A stretch of 64,000 nucleotides of DNA from Microbacterium sp. K24. Its GTDB lineage: Bacteria; Actinomycetota; Actinomycetes; Actinomycetales; Microbacteriaceae. The notes below the pieces were generated by a model. That model was given only the letters and a program-made list of their open reading frames with translations, searched no databases and was not told the origin of the DNA. The translations under genes and the position numbers were made by a program. Each line of letters begins with the position of its first letter. The first letter of the stretch is position 1. The stretch is from assembly GCF_004794465.1 (NCBI RefSeq), contig NZ_SSDJ01000048.1, positions 1-64,000 on the forward strand. Direction: 5' to 3'. Shown piece by piece: positions 25,692 to 34,383 of the stretch.

Positions 25692-26126
25692 TCAGCTGCG
25701 GGTCAGCGCGTCTTCGGCCGCGACCCAGGCGAGCATCGCGCACTTGACGCGGGCCACGTACTTCGAGACCCCGCCCAGCGCCGCCGCATCGCCGAGCAGC
25801 TCCTCGTCGGGCTCGATCTTCCCGCGCGAGCGCATCGCCTCGCGGAAGGCCGCGATGCGGACCTCGAGCTGCTCGACGCTGAGACCTTCGGCGAGCCCGG
25901 CGAGAAGCGACGCCGATGCCTGCGAGATCGCGCAGCCGTGCCCCTCCCAGGCGATCGCCTCGACGCTGCCGTCGGCGGCACGGTGCACCTGCAGGGTGAC
26001 CTCGTCGCCGCAGGTGGGATTGACCTGATGCGACTGCGCGGCGATCTCGTCGCGGAGCCCGTAGCCGTGCGGGGTGCGGGAGTGATCGAGGATCAGCTCC
26101 TGGTACAGATTCTGCAGGTCGCTCAT
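25692..26126 (-). CDS. sufU: SufU sulphur-transfer protein
   Basis: Zinc-dependent sulphurtransferase that accepts persulphide from SufS and feeds Fe-S cluster assembly. In the 144-residue protein the zinc/sulphur ligands C39 (NPTCGDEV), D41, C65 (GHGCAIS) and C129 (RVKCAML) are all present, as is the insert that separates SufU from IscU. It overlaps the sufS stop as ATGA (26123-26126), so the pair is translationally coupled. The remaining SUF genes (sufBCD) are not in the window. Confidence 0.95.
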   Translation of the reverse strand: MSDLQNLYQELILDHSRTPHGYGLRDEIAAQSHQVNPTCGDEVTLQVHRAADGSVEAIAWEGHGCAISQASASLLAGLAEGLSVEQLEVRIAAFREAMRSRGKIEPDEELLGDAAALGGVSKYVARVKCAMLAWVAAEDALTRS

Positions 26127-27430
26127 ACGCCCCTCCGGAAGAACTCGATCGCGCCGGCGACGCCGTCGATCACGGCGTCGACCTCGGCATCCGTCGTGTA
26201 GAGATACGTGCTCGCCCGCGTCGACGACGTGACGCCGAGGCGACGGTGCAGCGGCTGGGCGCAGTGATGGCCGACCCGCACGGCGATGCCGAGATCGTCG
26301 AGGAACTGGCCGACGTCGTGGGAGTGGATGCCGGCGACGTCGAAGCTCGCGAGCCCCACGCGTGGAAGGTCGATGCCCGCTCCCAGCACGCGCACACCGT
26401 CGATCGCGCCGAGACCCTCGACGAGCCTCCGGCCGAAGGCCGCCTCGTGCTCCGCGATACGCGGCATCCCCACCGCGGTCAGGTAGTCCACGGCCGCGGC
26501 GAGCGCGATCGCCTGCGAGACCCGCTGCGTGCCCGCCTCGAAGCGCTGAGGCGGCGGAAGGTATTCGGCCTCTGTCGTCGTGACCGTGGTGATCATCGAC
26601 CCGCCGGTGAGGAACGGCGGCATGGCCTCGAGCAGCTCATGGCGGCCGTACAGCGCGCCGATACCGGTCGGTCCGAGCATCTTGTGACCCGAGAGAACCG
26701 CGAAGTCCACACCGAGGGCGCGCACGTCGAGCGGAAGGTGGGGGGCCGACTGGCAGGCATCGAGCAGCGTCAGGGCTCCGACCTCGCGGGCGAGCGCGAC
26801 CAGCTGGACGACCGGGTTGATCACTCCGAGGACGTTCGAGACGTGCGTGAAGGCCACGAGCTTCGTGCGCTCGGTGATGAGGTCCGCCGCGACATCGAGC
26901 CGGAGGGCGCCGTCGTCGTCGAGCGGGATGACGCGCAGGGTCGCACCGGTGCGGGCGGCGAGCTCCTGCCACGGGATGAGGTTCGCGTGGTGCTCCATCT
27001 CGGTCGTGACGATCTCGTCGCCCTCGCCGATCCGGAGTCGATCGGCGGCTGCTCCCCCGCGTCCGACCGAGGCGTTCGACAGCGAGTACGCCACGAGGTT
27101 GATGGCCTCGGTCGCGTTCGACGTCCACACGATCTCGTCGTCACCGGCGCCCACGAATCGGGCGAGCGTGCTCCTGGCGTCTTCGAAGAGCTCGGTCGCC
27201 TCGGCGGCGAGAGTGTGCGCCCCGCGATGCACGGCGGCGTTCAGCGTCGTGGCGAACTCCCGCTCGGCGTCGAGCACCGCGAACGGCCGCTGCGACGTCG
27301 CGCCCGAATCGAGATAGGTGAGCGGATGCCCGTGCACCTCGGTCTGCAGGATGGGGAAGTCGTCCCGGATGCGCCGCACCTCGGCGTCGCTCAACGGGGC
27401 GAGGACAGAGGCTTCGGGCGAAATGCTCAT
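26123..27430 (-). CDS. sufS: Cysteine desulphurase SufS
   Basis: PLP enzyme (435 aa) releasing sulphur from cysteine for Fe-S assembly. The PLP lysine is K250 in LSGHKMLGP, the aspartate of the pyridine contact is D224 in LLDACQ, and the persulphide cysteine is C390 in RVGHHCAQPLH, in the short loop of group II enzymes that need SufU. The normal length and full motif set indicate an active protein. It is divergent from the lysE-like gene. Confidence 0.96.
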   Translation of the reverse strand: MSISPEASVLAPLSDAEVRRIRDDFPILQTEVHGHPLTYLDSGATSQRPFAVLDAEREFATTLNAAVHRGAHTLAAEATELFEDARSTLARFVGAGDDEIVWTSNATEAINLVAYSLSNASVGRGGAAADRLRIGEGDEIVTTEMEHHANLIPWQELAARTGATLRVIPLDDDGALRLDVAADLITERTKLVAFTHVSNVLGVINPVVQLVALAREVGALTLLDACQSAPHLPLDVRALGVDFAVLSGHKMLGPTGIGALYGRHELLEAMPPFLTGGSMITTVTTTEAEYLPPPQRFEAGTQRVSQAIALAAAVDYLTAVGMPRIAEHEAAFGRRLVEGLGAIDGVRVLGAGIDLPRVGLASFDVAGIHSHDVGQFLDDLGIAVRVGHHCAQPLHRRLGVTSSTRASTYLYTTDAEVDAVIDGVAGAIEFFRRGV

Positions 27431-27499
27431 CGTTCCAGTTTCTCATCTCGCGCTCGCGGAAGGGGCGGTGTCGCGATCCGTGACAGTTAGGCTCGCAGC

Positions 27500-28147
27500 A
27501 TGTTCCGCCCCGACACCCTCGCGACCTTCATCGTCGCCGCCTTCGTCATGGTCGTCATCCCCGGTCCCACGGTGCTCTTCACGATCGGACGGGCGATGGC
27601 ACTGGGGCGTCTGGGCGGGTTCCTCAGCATCCTCGGCACGGCCGCCGGTTCGATCGTGCTGGTCGTCGCGGTGGCTCTCGGCGTCGGGACGATCGTCGCC
27701 CAGTCGGTCGTGCTGTTCACGATCGTCAGGATCCTCGGCGCCGGCTACCTGATCTTCCTCGGCATCCAGGCGATCCGGCATCGGAAGGATGCCGCCCAGG
27801 CGATGGCCGGCGTGCAGCCGCGACGCTCGGGACCGAGGCTTCTCCTGGAGGGTTTCGTCGTCGGCGTCACGAACCCGAAGTCGATCGCGTTCTTCCTGGC
27901 GATCCTCCCCCAGTTCGTCGATCTGCATGCGGGCTCGGTCGCCGCGCAGCTCTTCGTGCTCGGTGCGATCGTCGTGACGATCGGCGTCGCGTGCGACGCC
28001 ATCTGGGTGCTGCTCGCCAGTGCTGCGCGCGACTGGTTCGGCCGCTCCCCGCGCCGGATCGAGGCGATGAGCGCGACCGGCGGCGGACTCATGATCGGGC
28101 TCGGCGCGTTCCTGCTGGTCTGGAGCGAGAAGCCGGCCGCCACGTGA
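27500..28147 (+). CDS. LysE/RhtB-family amino-acid exporter
   Basis: A 215-residue integral membrane protein with six hydrophobic segments. The LysE family signature VVIPGPTVLFTIGRAMALG is in the first helix region and NPKSIAFFLAILPQF in the middle. The Pro-Gly-Pro and Asn-Pro-Lys elements match RhtB-type homoserine/threonine/other amino-acid exporters. ATG 27500 lies 6 nt after a TAGGCT -10-like box (27488-27493) without a Shine-Dalgarno, so the mRNA is likely leaderless. It is divergent from sufS; substrate unknown. Confidence 0.92.
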   Translation: MFRPDTLATFIVAAFVMVVIPGPTVLFTIGRAMALGRLGGFLSILGTAAGSIVLVVAVALGVGTIVAQSVVLFTIVRILGAGYLIFLGIQAIRHRKDAAQAMAGVQPRRSGPRLLLEGFVVGVTNPKSIAFFLAILPQFVDLHAGSVAAQLFVLGAIVVTIGVACDAIWVLLASAARDWFGRSPRRIEAMSATGGGLMIGLGAFLLVWSEKPAAT

Positions 28148-28169
28148 ACGGGACTCGGCCGACGCGCGA

Positions 28170-28970
28170 TCACATGCGCGCGTATCGCGAACGCGCGATG
28201 CAGAACAGGCCGTAGACGGCGAGACCCGCGCCCACCGCGCAGAGGATCACCGGTCCGAGGGGCAGCGCCACGAGGCTGTGCAGAGCCCCGTCGAGCCCGG
28301 ACGACGTGTCGGGGTCGTTCGTGAAGGCCGCGACGACGAACAGCACGCCGGTCACGGCGACGGCGATGCCCTTGGCGATGTAGCCGACCACGCCGAAGGT
28401 CACGATGCCTCCGCGCTCGACGCCCGACGGCAGGTCGAGGAGCTTCTTGAACCCCCGGGTGAAGCCGCTGACGACGAATCCGATGCCGACGCCGAACACC
28501 GTGAGACCGATGATGACCAGCAGCACGACGCCGGCGGGCGCGGCGAGCAGCACGGCGCTGAGCGTCTGGGACGCCTTCTCGGAGTCGGCCTCGCCGCCGA
28601 ACGCGAAGATGATCGCCATCCCGGCGATCACGAGGTACGAGAGCGCGATGCCGAAGAACTTGACCCGGCGCCCCCACTTCTTCGTCTCCTCCGGGTTCGC
28701 GGCGAGGAAGGCGCTGGCGATCTGCCAGACGGCGAGCGCGATGAGACCCGCGGCGATCACGGCCAGCAGCAGTCCTCCGACAGGGCTGAACCGGACCTGC
28801 TGCATGGCGCCGTCCTGATCGGCGTCACCGCCGCCGCCGAGGGCGATCGAGACCGCGAGGCTGCCGATGATGATGTGGATGATGCCGACGACGACGAAAC
28901 CGGCGCGGGCGACCCAGCGGAATCCGTCGGACCCCTTCGTGGCGCGCGCAGCGTCTTTGGCGGTGCTCAT
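28170..28970 (-). CDS. DUF1206 membrane protein
   Basis: A 266-residue membrane protein with three repeated two-helix DUF1206 units, about 6 hydrophobic segments (residues 20-45, 60-90, 105-125, 145-170, 190-215, 240-260). Each unit has the G-x-x-x-x-G-I/V pattern (ARAGFVVVGIIHIIIG; VGYIAKGIAVAVTGVLF). DUF1206 proteins are actinobacterial membrane proteins of unknown function. ATG 28970 is the natural start. Convergent with lysE; the upstream gyrI-like gene is in the same orientation, 9 bp away. Confidence 0.88.
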   Translation of the reverse strand: MSTAKDAARATKGSDGFRWVARAGFVVVGIIHIIIGSLAVSIALGGGGDADQDGAMQQVRFSPVGGLLLAVIAAGLIALAVWQIASAFLAANPEETKKWGRRVKFFGIALSYLVIAGMAIIFAFGGEADSEKASQTLSAVLLAAPAGVVLLVIIGLTVFGVGIGFVVSGFTRGFKKLLDLPSGVERGGIVTFGVVGYIAKGIAVAVTGVLFVVAAFTNDPDTSSGLDGALHSLVALPLGPVILCAVGAGLAVYGLFCIARSRYARM

Positions 28971-28979
28971 CGTCGAAGA

Positions 28980-29627
28980 CTACGCGGACGGCGCGGTGAT
29001 TCTCGACACCGGCTGACGCAGGATGGTCCGCAGCCTCGCGGGTTCGACGCGCCGCATGTCGCTCAGGTAGATCTCGTGGTGTCGCGCGTTCATCTGCAGG
29101 CCGTTCTCGGGGATGAAGCGGTGGTGGATGTCGTCGAGGACCGGCCCCTCGTCGTCGAATGCTCCGACGTGCAGCGTCTGCACGCTCAGCCCCTCGTCGA
29201 GGGTCTCGAGGCGCACCGCGGAGAGCGCCGGCGAGGGCGACTCCTTCTTCTTGACCGCCTTCGCCGCGACGCTCTCGACGGCGTCCGCGAACATCTCAAC
29301 CGTCACGTGCTCGGGCACCATGATCATGAGCGTCCACAACCAGGCCGACTTGTCGCGCTGCGCCGTGAAGGCGTTCATGTCGTCGGCGTGCCAGAGCCCT
29401 TCGAGCGGCATCACGACGGTGTCGATGCCCAGCTCCTTCCGGCTCGCGAACTTCAGGGTGTAGGCGAGAGGGAAGAGCGCGGTCACGGCATCCTGATAGA
29501 CCTGCGACGTGTTGGGATCGCCGGCTCCGTCGACCATGAGGTACTGCAGGGGCGGCACCTCGACCAACCGGATCTCGCCGCGCTTCGCCTGATACGCGTC
29601 GAGGGTCTTCTTGGGATCGATCGCCAT
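28980..29627 (-). CDS. GyrI-like small-molecule-binding protein
   Basis: A 215-residue stand-alone GyrI-like (SOUL/AraC-effector fold) domain protein. It starts with PKKTLDAYQAKRGEIRLVEVPPLQYLMVDGAGDPN, of the type found in single-domain GyrI-like proteins, and ends with the HHEIYLSDMRRVEP signature. Members bind amphipathic small molecules; some cleave or sequester toxins. ATG 29627 is preceded by GGAGG. The next gene upstream (29720-30583) encodes an AraC regulator carrying its own GyrI-like domain in the same orientation, so the pair probably responds to related ligands. Confidence 0.85.
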   Translation of the reverse strand: MAIDPKKTLDAYQAKRGEIRLVEVPPLQYLMVDGAGDPNTSQVYQDAVTALFPLAYTLKFASRKELGIDTVVMPLEGLWHADDMNAFTAQRDKSAWLWTLMIMVPEHVTVEMFADAVESVAAKAVKKKESPSPALSAVRLETLDEGLSVQTLHVGAFDDEGPVLDDIHHRFIPENGLQMNARHHEIYLSDMRRVEPARLRTILRQPVSRITAPSA

Positions 29628-29719
29628 GGCACGCCTCCGTGTCTCGTGCCCTCAGTGTGGCATCGGCCGCCGACATCGGGCCGGAGGGCGGATGCCGCTC
29701 CCCGGCCCGATCGATCGCC

Positions 29720-30583
29720 TCAGCCCTGTTCGACCGGCAGCCAGAGCTCGCACGAGGCGAAGTCGCCCGTGAACTCGAGGTAGCGCACGATCGAGGGTCC
29801 CGGACGCAGGCGCCACGGGTTCGACGGGAACCATTCGGTCGCGGTCGCCGCCCAGAGGTTCTGCAGCGTCGCGGGGAACGGCCCGCGGGCGGCGAAGACC
29901 GCCCAGGACCCTTCCTCGATCCGCAGGACATCGAGGTCGTCCGGCACCGGCGACGACGCCTGCAGGGCGACGCCGTGCAGGTAGGTGAGCAGGGTGCCCT
30001 CCGGTGCGTCGGGCTCGATGTCGGCCGTGACAGCGAGGATGCCGCCGGGCTCGGCATCGCCGAGCTCCTTGAGCCGCGCGTGCTCGGCCACCGGGATGGC
30101 GGCGATGTGCTGCTGGATCTGCGGGTTGACGCCTTGGTGGATGAGCGGGACCTCGACCGCATGGCCGACGAGGACGAGCTCGGGAAGTGGGGTGATGGTG
30201 ACATCCATCGGAGTGCTCCCTTCGACGCTCAGGCGGAACCGGAGCGTGGGTTGTGTGCGGAGAGGACCCCCGTCTCGACGCGCATCGACCGGGCCGATGC
30301 CGTGCACCGCGCGGAACGCCCGGCCGAACGCCTCGACCGAGCCGTAGCCGTGGCGCACGGCGACATCCAGCACGTTCCCGGCACCCGCGACCAGCTCGGC
30401 CGCGGCCCGTGTCATCCGCCGGCGTCGCACGTACTCGGACAGCGGCATCTCTGCCAGAGCCGAGAACATCCGGCGCAGGTGGTACTCGGTCGTGCCGTGC
30501 TCGCGCGCGAATCCGGCGACATCGATCTCCTCCGCCGTCGTCGTCTCGACGAGATCGATCAGGGCGTTGAGCGTGCCGATCAT
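29720..30583 (-). CDS. AraC-family regulator with GyrI-like effector domain
   Basis: A 287-residue fusion of an AraC/XylS DNA-binding domain (residues ~5-105; TTEYHLRRMFSALAEMPLSEYVRRRRM and GYGSVEAFGRAFRAVHG, the two HTHs) and a GyrI-like ligand domain (about 130-285; VEVPLIHQGVNPQIQ...CELWLPVEQG), the BmrR/Rob-type arrangement of multidrug sensors. ATG 30583 (MIGTLNALID) is chosen because GGAGG lies 5 nt upstream; an in-frame ATG four codons earlier is possible. The stand-alone GyrI-like gene follows 92 bp downstream and is the likely co-regulated partner. Confidence 0.85.
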   Translation of the reverse strand: MIGTLNALIDLVETTTAEEIDVAGFAREHGTTEYHLRRMFSALAEMPLSEYVRRRRMTRAAAELVAGAGNVLDVAVRHGYGSVEAFGRAFRAVHGIGPVDARRDGGPLRTQPTLRFRLSVEGSTPMDVTITPLPELVLVGHAVEVPLIHQGVNPQIQQHIAAIPVAEHARLKELGDAEPGGILAVTADIEPDAPEGTLLTYLHGVALQASSPVPDDLDVLRIEEGSWAVFAARGPFPATLQNLWAATATEWFPSNPWRLRPGPSIVRYLEFTGDFASCELWLPVEQG

Positions 30584-30760
30584 GAGGTCCTCCATTTCCC
30601 CACCATCGTGTGCGCAGAGCGCACCCGACCGCCCGATCATTCTTGCCGGATCCGATCGGCTCCCTTTCACAGCGAGCCCATCACACCCGACGAGACATAT
30701 GTGAACGGGGTGCAGCTAGGCTTGATAGTCCTGGGGAAAACGGCGAAGGCGAAGCAAAAG

Positions 30761-31276
30761 ATGAGAGTGAACGATGTTCTCTCCGGCGTCCCCTTTGCGG
30801 CACCCGAGCTGCCCGACGCCGAGAATCCGTTCCTGCACACCGAGCTGTTCGTGCACGCCCAGGTGACCCGCATCCTCGTCGATGTGATGGCGGGCACCGT
30901 CGGCATCCTGCTCGAACTCCGGCACGTGGATCACCTGCCGGCGAACACCGCCCTGCTGCGCGTGACAGGGGTGGCGCAGCAGAACTGGATCTGCACGGCG
31001 ACGGCCAACGAGTTCACCGCCTGGTCGATCACGGGCGCGACGATGCATCAGCGTCCGGGCGAGTTCCAGTTCGTCGCCCAGTGCCTTCCGGCCGGCGCGC
31101 TGCGCGTCGTGGGGTCGGCCGCGGAGTTCGTCCTGCTCGAGGCCGCCACCCTCGCGACCGCTCCCCCGGATTACCTCAACGACCCCAGGGAGCTGATCCG
31201 GTTCGGGGTCGCCGACGGGAACACCGAGTGCGAAGCAGTGGGGGTCGCCCGCTCGGCGCAGACCGAGAGGGTCTGA
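30761..31276 (+). CDS. Conserved hypothetical protein
   Basis: A 171-residue soluble protein without recognised motifs. It is predicted mixed alpha/beta, with a hydrophobic core (VMAGTVGILLELR; GALRVVGSAAEFVLLEAA) and a short acidic C-terminus. ATG 30761 follows a purine-rich stretch (GCAAAAG) and a TAGGCT -10-like box at 30717-30722 about 38 bp upstream; the open frame upstream is shadow. It is convergent with the aminotransferase, 7 bp away. I see no basis for a functional call. Confidence 0.65.
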   Translation: MRVNDVLSGVPFAAPELPDAENPFLHTELFVHAQVTRILVDVMAGTVGILLELRHVDHLPANTALLRVTGVAQQNWICTATANEFTAWSITGATMHQRPGEFQFVAQCLPAGALRVVGSAAEFVLLEAATLATAPPDYLNDPRELIRFGVADGNTECEAVGVARSAQTERV

Positions 31277-31283
31277 CGCCCGA

Positions 31284-32615
31284 TCAGCCGCGGAACGCCG
31301 CGAGCGCCGCGTCGATGATGTCGAGGCCGCGGGTCGCGTCGTCTGCGGTGATCACGCACGGCGGCACCACGTGGATGCGGTTGTCGGCGAAGAACGGCAG
31401 CAGCCCGCGGCCGAGCAGGTCGCTCTTGAGCGCGCCGATCGATGCGGCGGCGAGCGGCGCCCGCGTCTCGCGGTCCTCCACCAGCTCGACGGCCCAGAAC
31501 ACCCCGCTGCCGCGGACCTCACCGATGAGCTCGTGCTGCTCGGCGAGCTGCTCGAGGCGCGGTCCGATGACCTCGGCGCCGATGCGCTTCGCGTTGTCGA
31601 CGATGCCCTCCTCGCGCATGGCCTCGATGGTCGCGACGACGCTCGCGGCCGCCAGCGGGTGGCCCGAGTAGGTCAGTCCTCCGGGGAAGACCCTCTCGTC
31701 GAAGTGGTGCGCGATCTCGCCGGGGATGATGACTCCGCCGATCGGCACGTAGCCGGAGTTGACGCCCTTCGCGAAGGTGATGAGGTCGGGACGCACGCCG
31801 AACGCGTCGAGCGCGAGCCACTCGCCGGTGCGGCCGAAGCCCGCCATCACCTCGTCGAGGATCAGCAGGATGCCGTAGCGGTCGGCGATCGCACGCACGC
31901 CCTCGAGGTAGCCGGGAGGCGGGGTGAGGATGCCGGCCGTGCCGGGAACGGTCTCGATGAGGATCGCGGCGATGCTCTCGGGGCCCTCGGCCTGCACGAC
32001 GCGCTCGAGGTGGTGCAGCGCGCGGGCGGACTCCTCTTCGGGCGTCGTCGCCCAGAACTCCGAGCGGTACAGGTACGGCCCGAAGAAGTGCACGTGACCG
32101 CGGGAGTACTCGTTCGGGATGCGGCGCCAGTCGCCGGTCGCGACGACCGCTGCTCCGGTGTTGCCGTGGTACGAGCGGTAGGCCGAGAGCACCTTGTCGC
32201 GTCCGGTGAACAGACGGGCCATGCGGATCGCGTTCTCGTTCGCGTCGGCGCCGCCGTTGGTGAAGAACACCTTCTCGAAGCCCTCGGGCGCGATGTCGAC
32301 GATCAGCCGCGCGGCCTCGGCGCGCACGGCGTTGGCGTGCGCGGGAGCGACCGTGGTGAGGATGTCGGCCTGCGCCTGGATCGCCGCGACGACCTTCGGA
32401 TGCTGGTGCCCGATGTTCACGTTGACGAGCTGGCTGGAGAAGTCGAGGTACCGGTTGCCGTCGGCATCCCACACCGTCGTCCCGGAGCCGCCGGCGAGCG
32501 GCAGCGGTGCGAGCGCGCCCTGCGCCGACCACGAGTGGAAGACGCGCGAGCGGTCGGCATCCGACACCTCGGCGTTGGTCGAGGACGAGACGGCAGAGGG
32601 CGAGGGGTTCGACAT
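31284..32615 (-). CDS. Class III omega-amino acid:pyruvate aminotransferase
   Basis: PLP-dependent aminotransferase (443 aa) of the omega-amino-acid/GABA/beta-alanine group, transferring an amino group from a terminal amine to pyruvate. The PLP aspartate D254 (LILDEVMAGFGRTG) and lysine K283 (TFAKGVNSGY) are present. AAGGA precedes ATG 32615. It is divergent from pucR and one gene away from the CoA-acylating semialdehyde dehydrogenase (34384-35949). Together they would turn beta-alanine into malonate semialdehyde and acetyl-CoA, or act on another omega-amine. Confidence 0.88.
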   Translation of the reverse strand: MSNPSPSAVSSSTNAEVSDADRSRVFHSWSAQGALAPLPLAGGSGTTVWDADGNRYLDFSSQLVNVNIGHQHPKVVAAIQAQADILTTVAPAHANAVRAEAARLIVDIAPEGFEKVFFTNGGADANENAIRMARLFTGRDKVLSAYRSYHGNTGAAVVATGDWRRIPNEYSRGHVHFFGPYLYRSEFWATTPEEESARALHHLERVVQAEGPESIAAILIETVPGTAGILTPPPGYLEGVRAIADRYGILLILDEVMAGFGRTGEWLALDAFGVRPDLITFAKGVNSGYVPIGGVIIPGEIAHHFDERVFPGGLTYSGHPLAAASVVATIEAMREEGIVDNAKRIGAEVIGPRLEQLAEQHELIGEVRGSGVFWAVELVEDRETRAPLAAASIGALKSDLLGRGLLPFFADNRIHVVPPCVITADDATRGLDIIDAALAAFRG

Positions 32616-32741
32616 GGGTGTCCTTCGGATCCGTGCGGGAGCGGCTTCTGATCATCTCAGTCGCCGACGACACCGCGAATCGCCAATCCGTCTATCGAAC
32701 GCTGGCTTGACGGACAGAACGGCATCGGACAGGATGCGGAG

Positions 32742-34268
32742 GTGCCTGCCACTCTCCGCGCCCTGCTCGACGAAGCGCGATTCGACCTCCGCGCCGTCGG
32801 CGGCGTCGACGACGCCCTGCTCACCCGGGCCATCCTCTGGGCGCACAACTCCGACCTCCCCGACCCCACGCCGTGGCTCGACTCGGGCGGACTGCTGCTG
32901 ACCGACGGCCTGCAGTTCAGCGCCCCGGACCCCACCCCGGTGCGGCCGTACGTGCGGCGGCTCGTCGAACGCGGCGTGCTCGCTCTGGCCTTCTCGACGG
33001 GGATCGTGCACGAGCGCATCCCGGACGACCTGGCGGAAGCGGCGTCGGCGGAGGGGCTGCCGCTGTTCGAGGTTCCACGGGACACCCCGTTCATGGGCAT
33101 CATCCGGTTCGTCTCCGACGCCGTGGCCGACGATGACCGGCAGATGCTGGAGAGGTCGCTGCGCGCGCAGCGGTCCGTCGCCCGCGCGGCCCTGCGCCCC
33201 GACGGGCTCGCCGAGATCCTGCGCGAGCTCGAGCGCGAACTGGGCTGCTGGGTGGCGCTGTTCGACGCCGCCGGCTCACGTGTGAAGGTGCCGACACGGC
33301 ACCAGATCCCGCCGTCGCTGGCGTCGGAGATCGAGGATGCCGTGGCCGACACGCTGTCACGCGGCCGCACCGCGGCCGTGCGGCTCAGCATCGCCGGAGC
33401 GGGCGAGGTCACACTGCAGACGCTCGGACAGCGCGGAGACCTTCGCGGCATCCTCGCCGTCGGCACCGGAACCGGCGCCCTCGATCGCGCACGCGCCGAC
33501 CTCGTCGACGCGGTCATCGCCCTCGCCAGCATCGCTCTCGAGCAGAGTCGCACGCTCGACGAGGCGCGTCGTCGGCTGCGATCCGGAGTGCTCGAGCTGT
33601 TGACGGCGGGGATCACCGCGGTCGCCCAGCGCACCGTGTCGCACCTGTGGGGTCCGCTCCCCGACGGCCCCCTCCGCGTCGGCTGCATCGCCCTGCCGGA
33701 CGGCGAGGACGGCGGCGCTCAGAGCCTGCGGTCCGGGATGGAGCTGCTCGCGGTCGAGAGCGAGGGCGCCCTGTTCTTCGCGGAGCGCGACGGGCGCATC
33801 GTGACGATCACCGCCGACGACGGCAGAGCCGACCTGCTCGCGCTGCTGCATCGCCACGGCGCCGTCGCCGGCTTCTCGGCACCGACCGCCTGGGACCGCT
33901 TCACCGAGGCGATGAGCGAGTCCGAGCGGGCGCTCGCGCGGGCGACGCCGACCCAACCCCTCAGCGACTTCGACGACATGGCGCGGGTCGGGCTCCTCGG
34001 GCACCTCGAGCACACGCAGGCGCACGACATCGCCCGGCGGATGCTGCTGCCGCTGCAGCACACGAACGCTCCGGCCGACCTGCGCCGCACCCTCGAGGTG
34101 TGGCTGGAGCACAACGGCGCATGGGATCCCGCGGCCAAGGCCCTCGGCATCCATCGCCACACCCTGCGTGCCAGGGTCGATGCCGCGGCCGTGCTGCTGG
34201 ACCTCGATCTCGATACCTTCGCCGCTCGGGCGGAGCTCTGGGGCGCGCTGCAGCTCACTCGCCCCTGA
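32742..34268 (+). CDS. PucR-family transcriptional regulator
   Basis: A 508-residue regulator with the PucR N-terminal purine-catabolism-type domain (residues 1-125), a middle GGDEF-like/GAF-type region, and a C-terminal HTH_30 motif (VWLEHNGAWDPAAKALGIHRHTLRARVDAA). Such proteins activate genes for purine, GABA or beta-alanine use. The start is GTG 32742; an ATG 8 nt upstream is out of frame. It sits between the divergent aminotransferase gene and the convergent mmsA gene, and I infer it controls both. A hairpin separates it from mmsA. Confidence 0.88.
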   Translation: MPATLRALLDEARFDLRAVGGVDDALLTRAILWAHNSDLPDPTPWLDSGGLLLTDGLQFSAPDPTPVRPYVRRLVERGVLALAFSTGIVHERIPDDLAEAASAEGLPLFEVPRDTPFMGIIRFVSDAVADDDRQMLERSLRAQRSVARAALRPDGLAEILRELERELGCWVALFDAAGSRVKVPTRHQIPPSLASEIEDAVADTLSRGRTAAVRLSIAGAGEVTLQTLGQRGDLRGILAVGTGTGALDRARADLVDAVIALASIALEQSRTLDEARRRLRSGVLELLTAGITAVAQRTVSHLWGPLPDGPLRVGCIALPDGEDGGAQSLRSGMELLAVESEGALFFAERDGRIVTITADDGRADLLALLHRHGAVAGFSAPTAWDRFTEAMSESERALARATPTQPLSDFDDMARVGLLGHLEHTQAHDIARRMLLPLQHTNAPADLRRTLEVWLEHNGAWDPAAKALGIHRHTLRARVDAAAVLLDLDLDTFAARAELWGALQLTRP

Positions 34269-34319
34269 CGCGGGCCCTGACGCAGCCCTCGCCGAACGGC
34301 CCCTTCGTGCACGACCCTG

Positions 34320-34343
34320 CCCCGTGCGAGCGTTCGCACGGGG
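34320..34343. terminator. Hairpin between convergent pucR and mmsA
   Basis: Perfect 10-bp arms CCCCGTGCGA and TCGCACGGGG with a 4-nt loop. No long U-tract follows on either strand, but its place in a convergent gap suggests bidirectional termination. Confidence 0.6.
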
Positions 34344-34383
34344 CCGGGTCGATCGAAAAGGGCCGGGTCGGCGGGGCGGGAGC

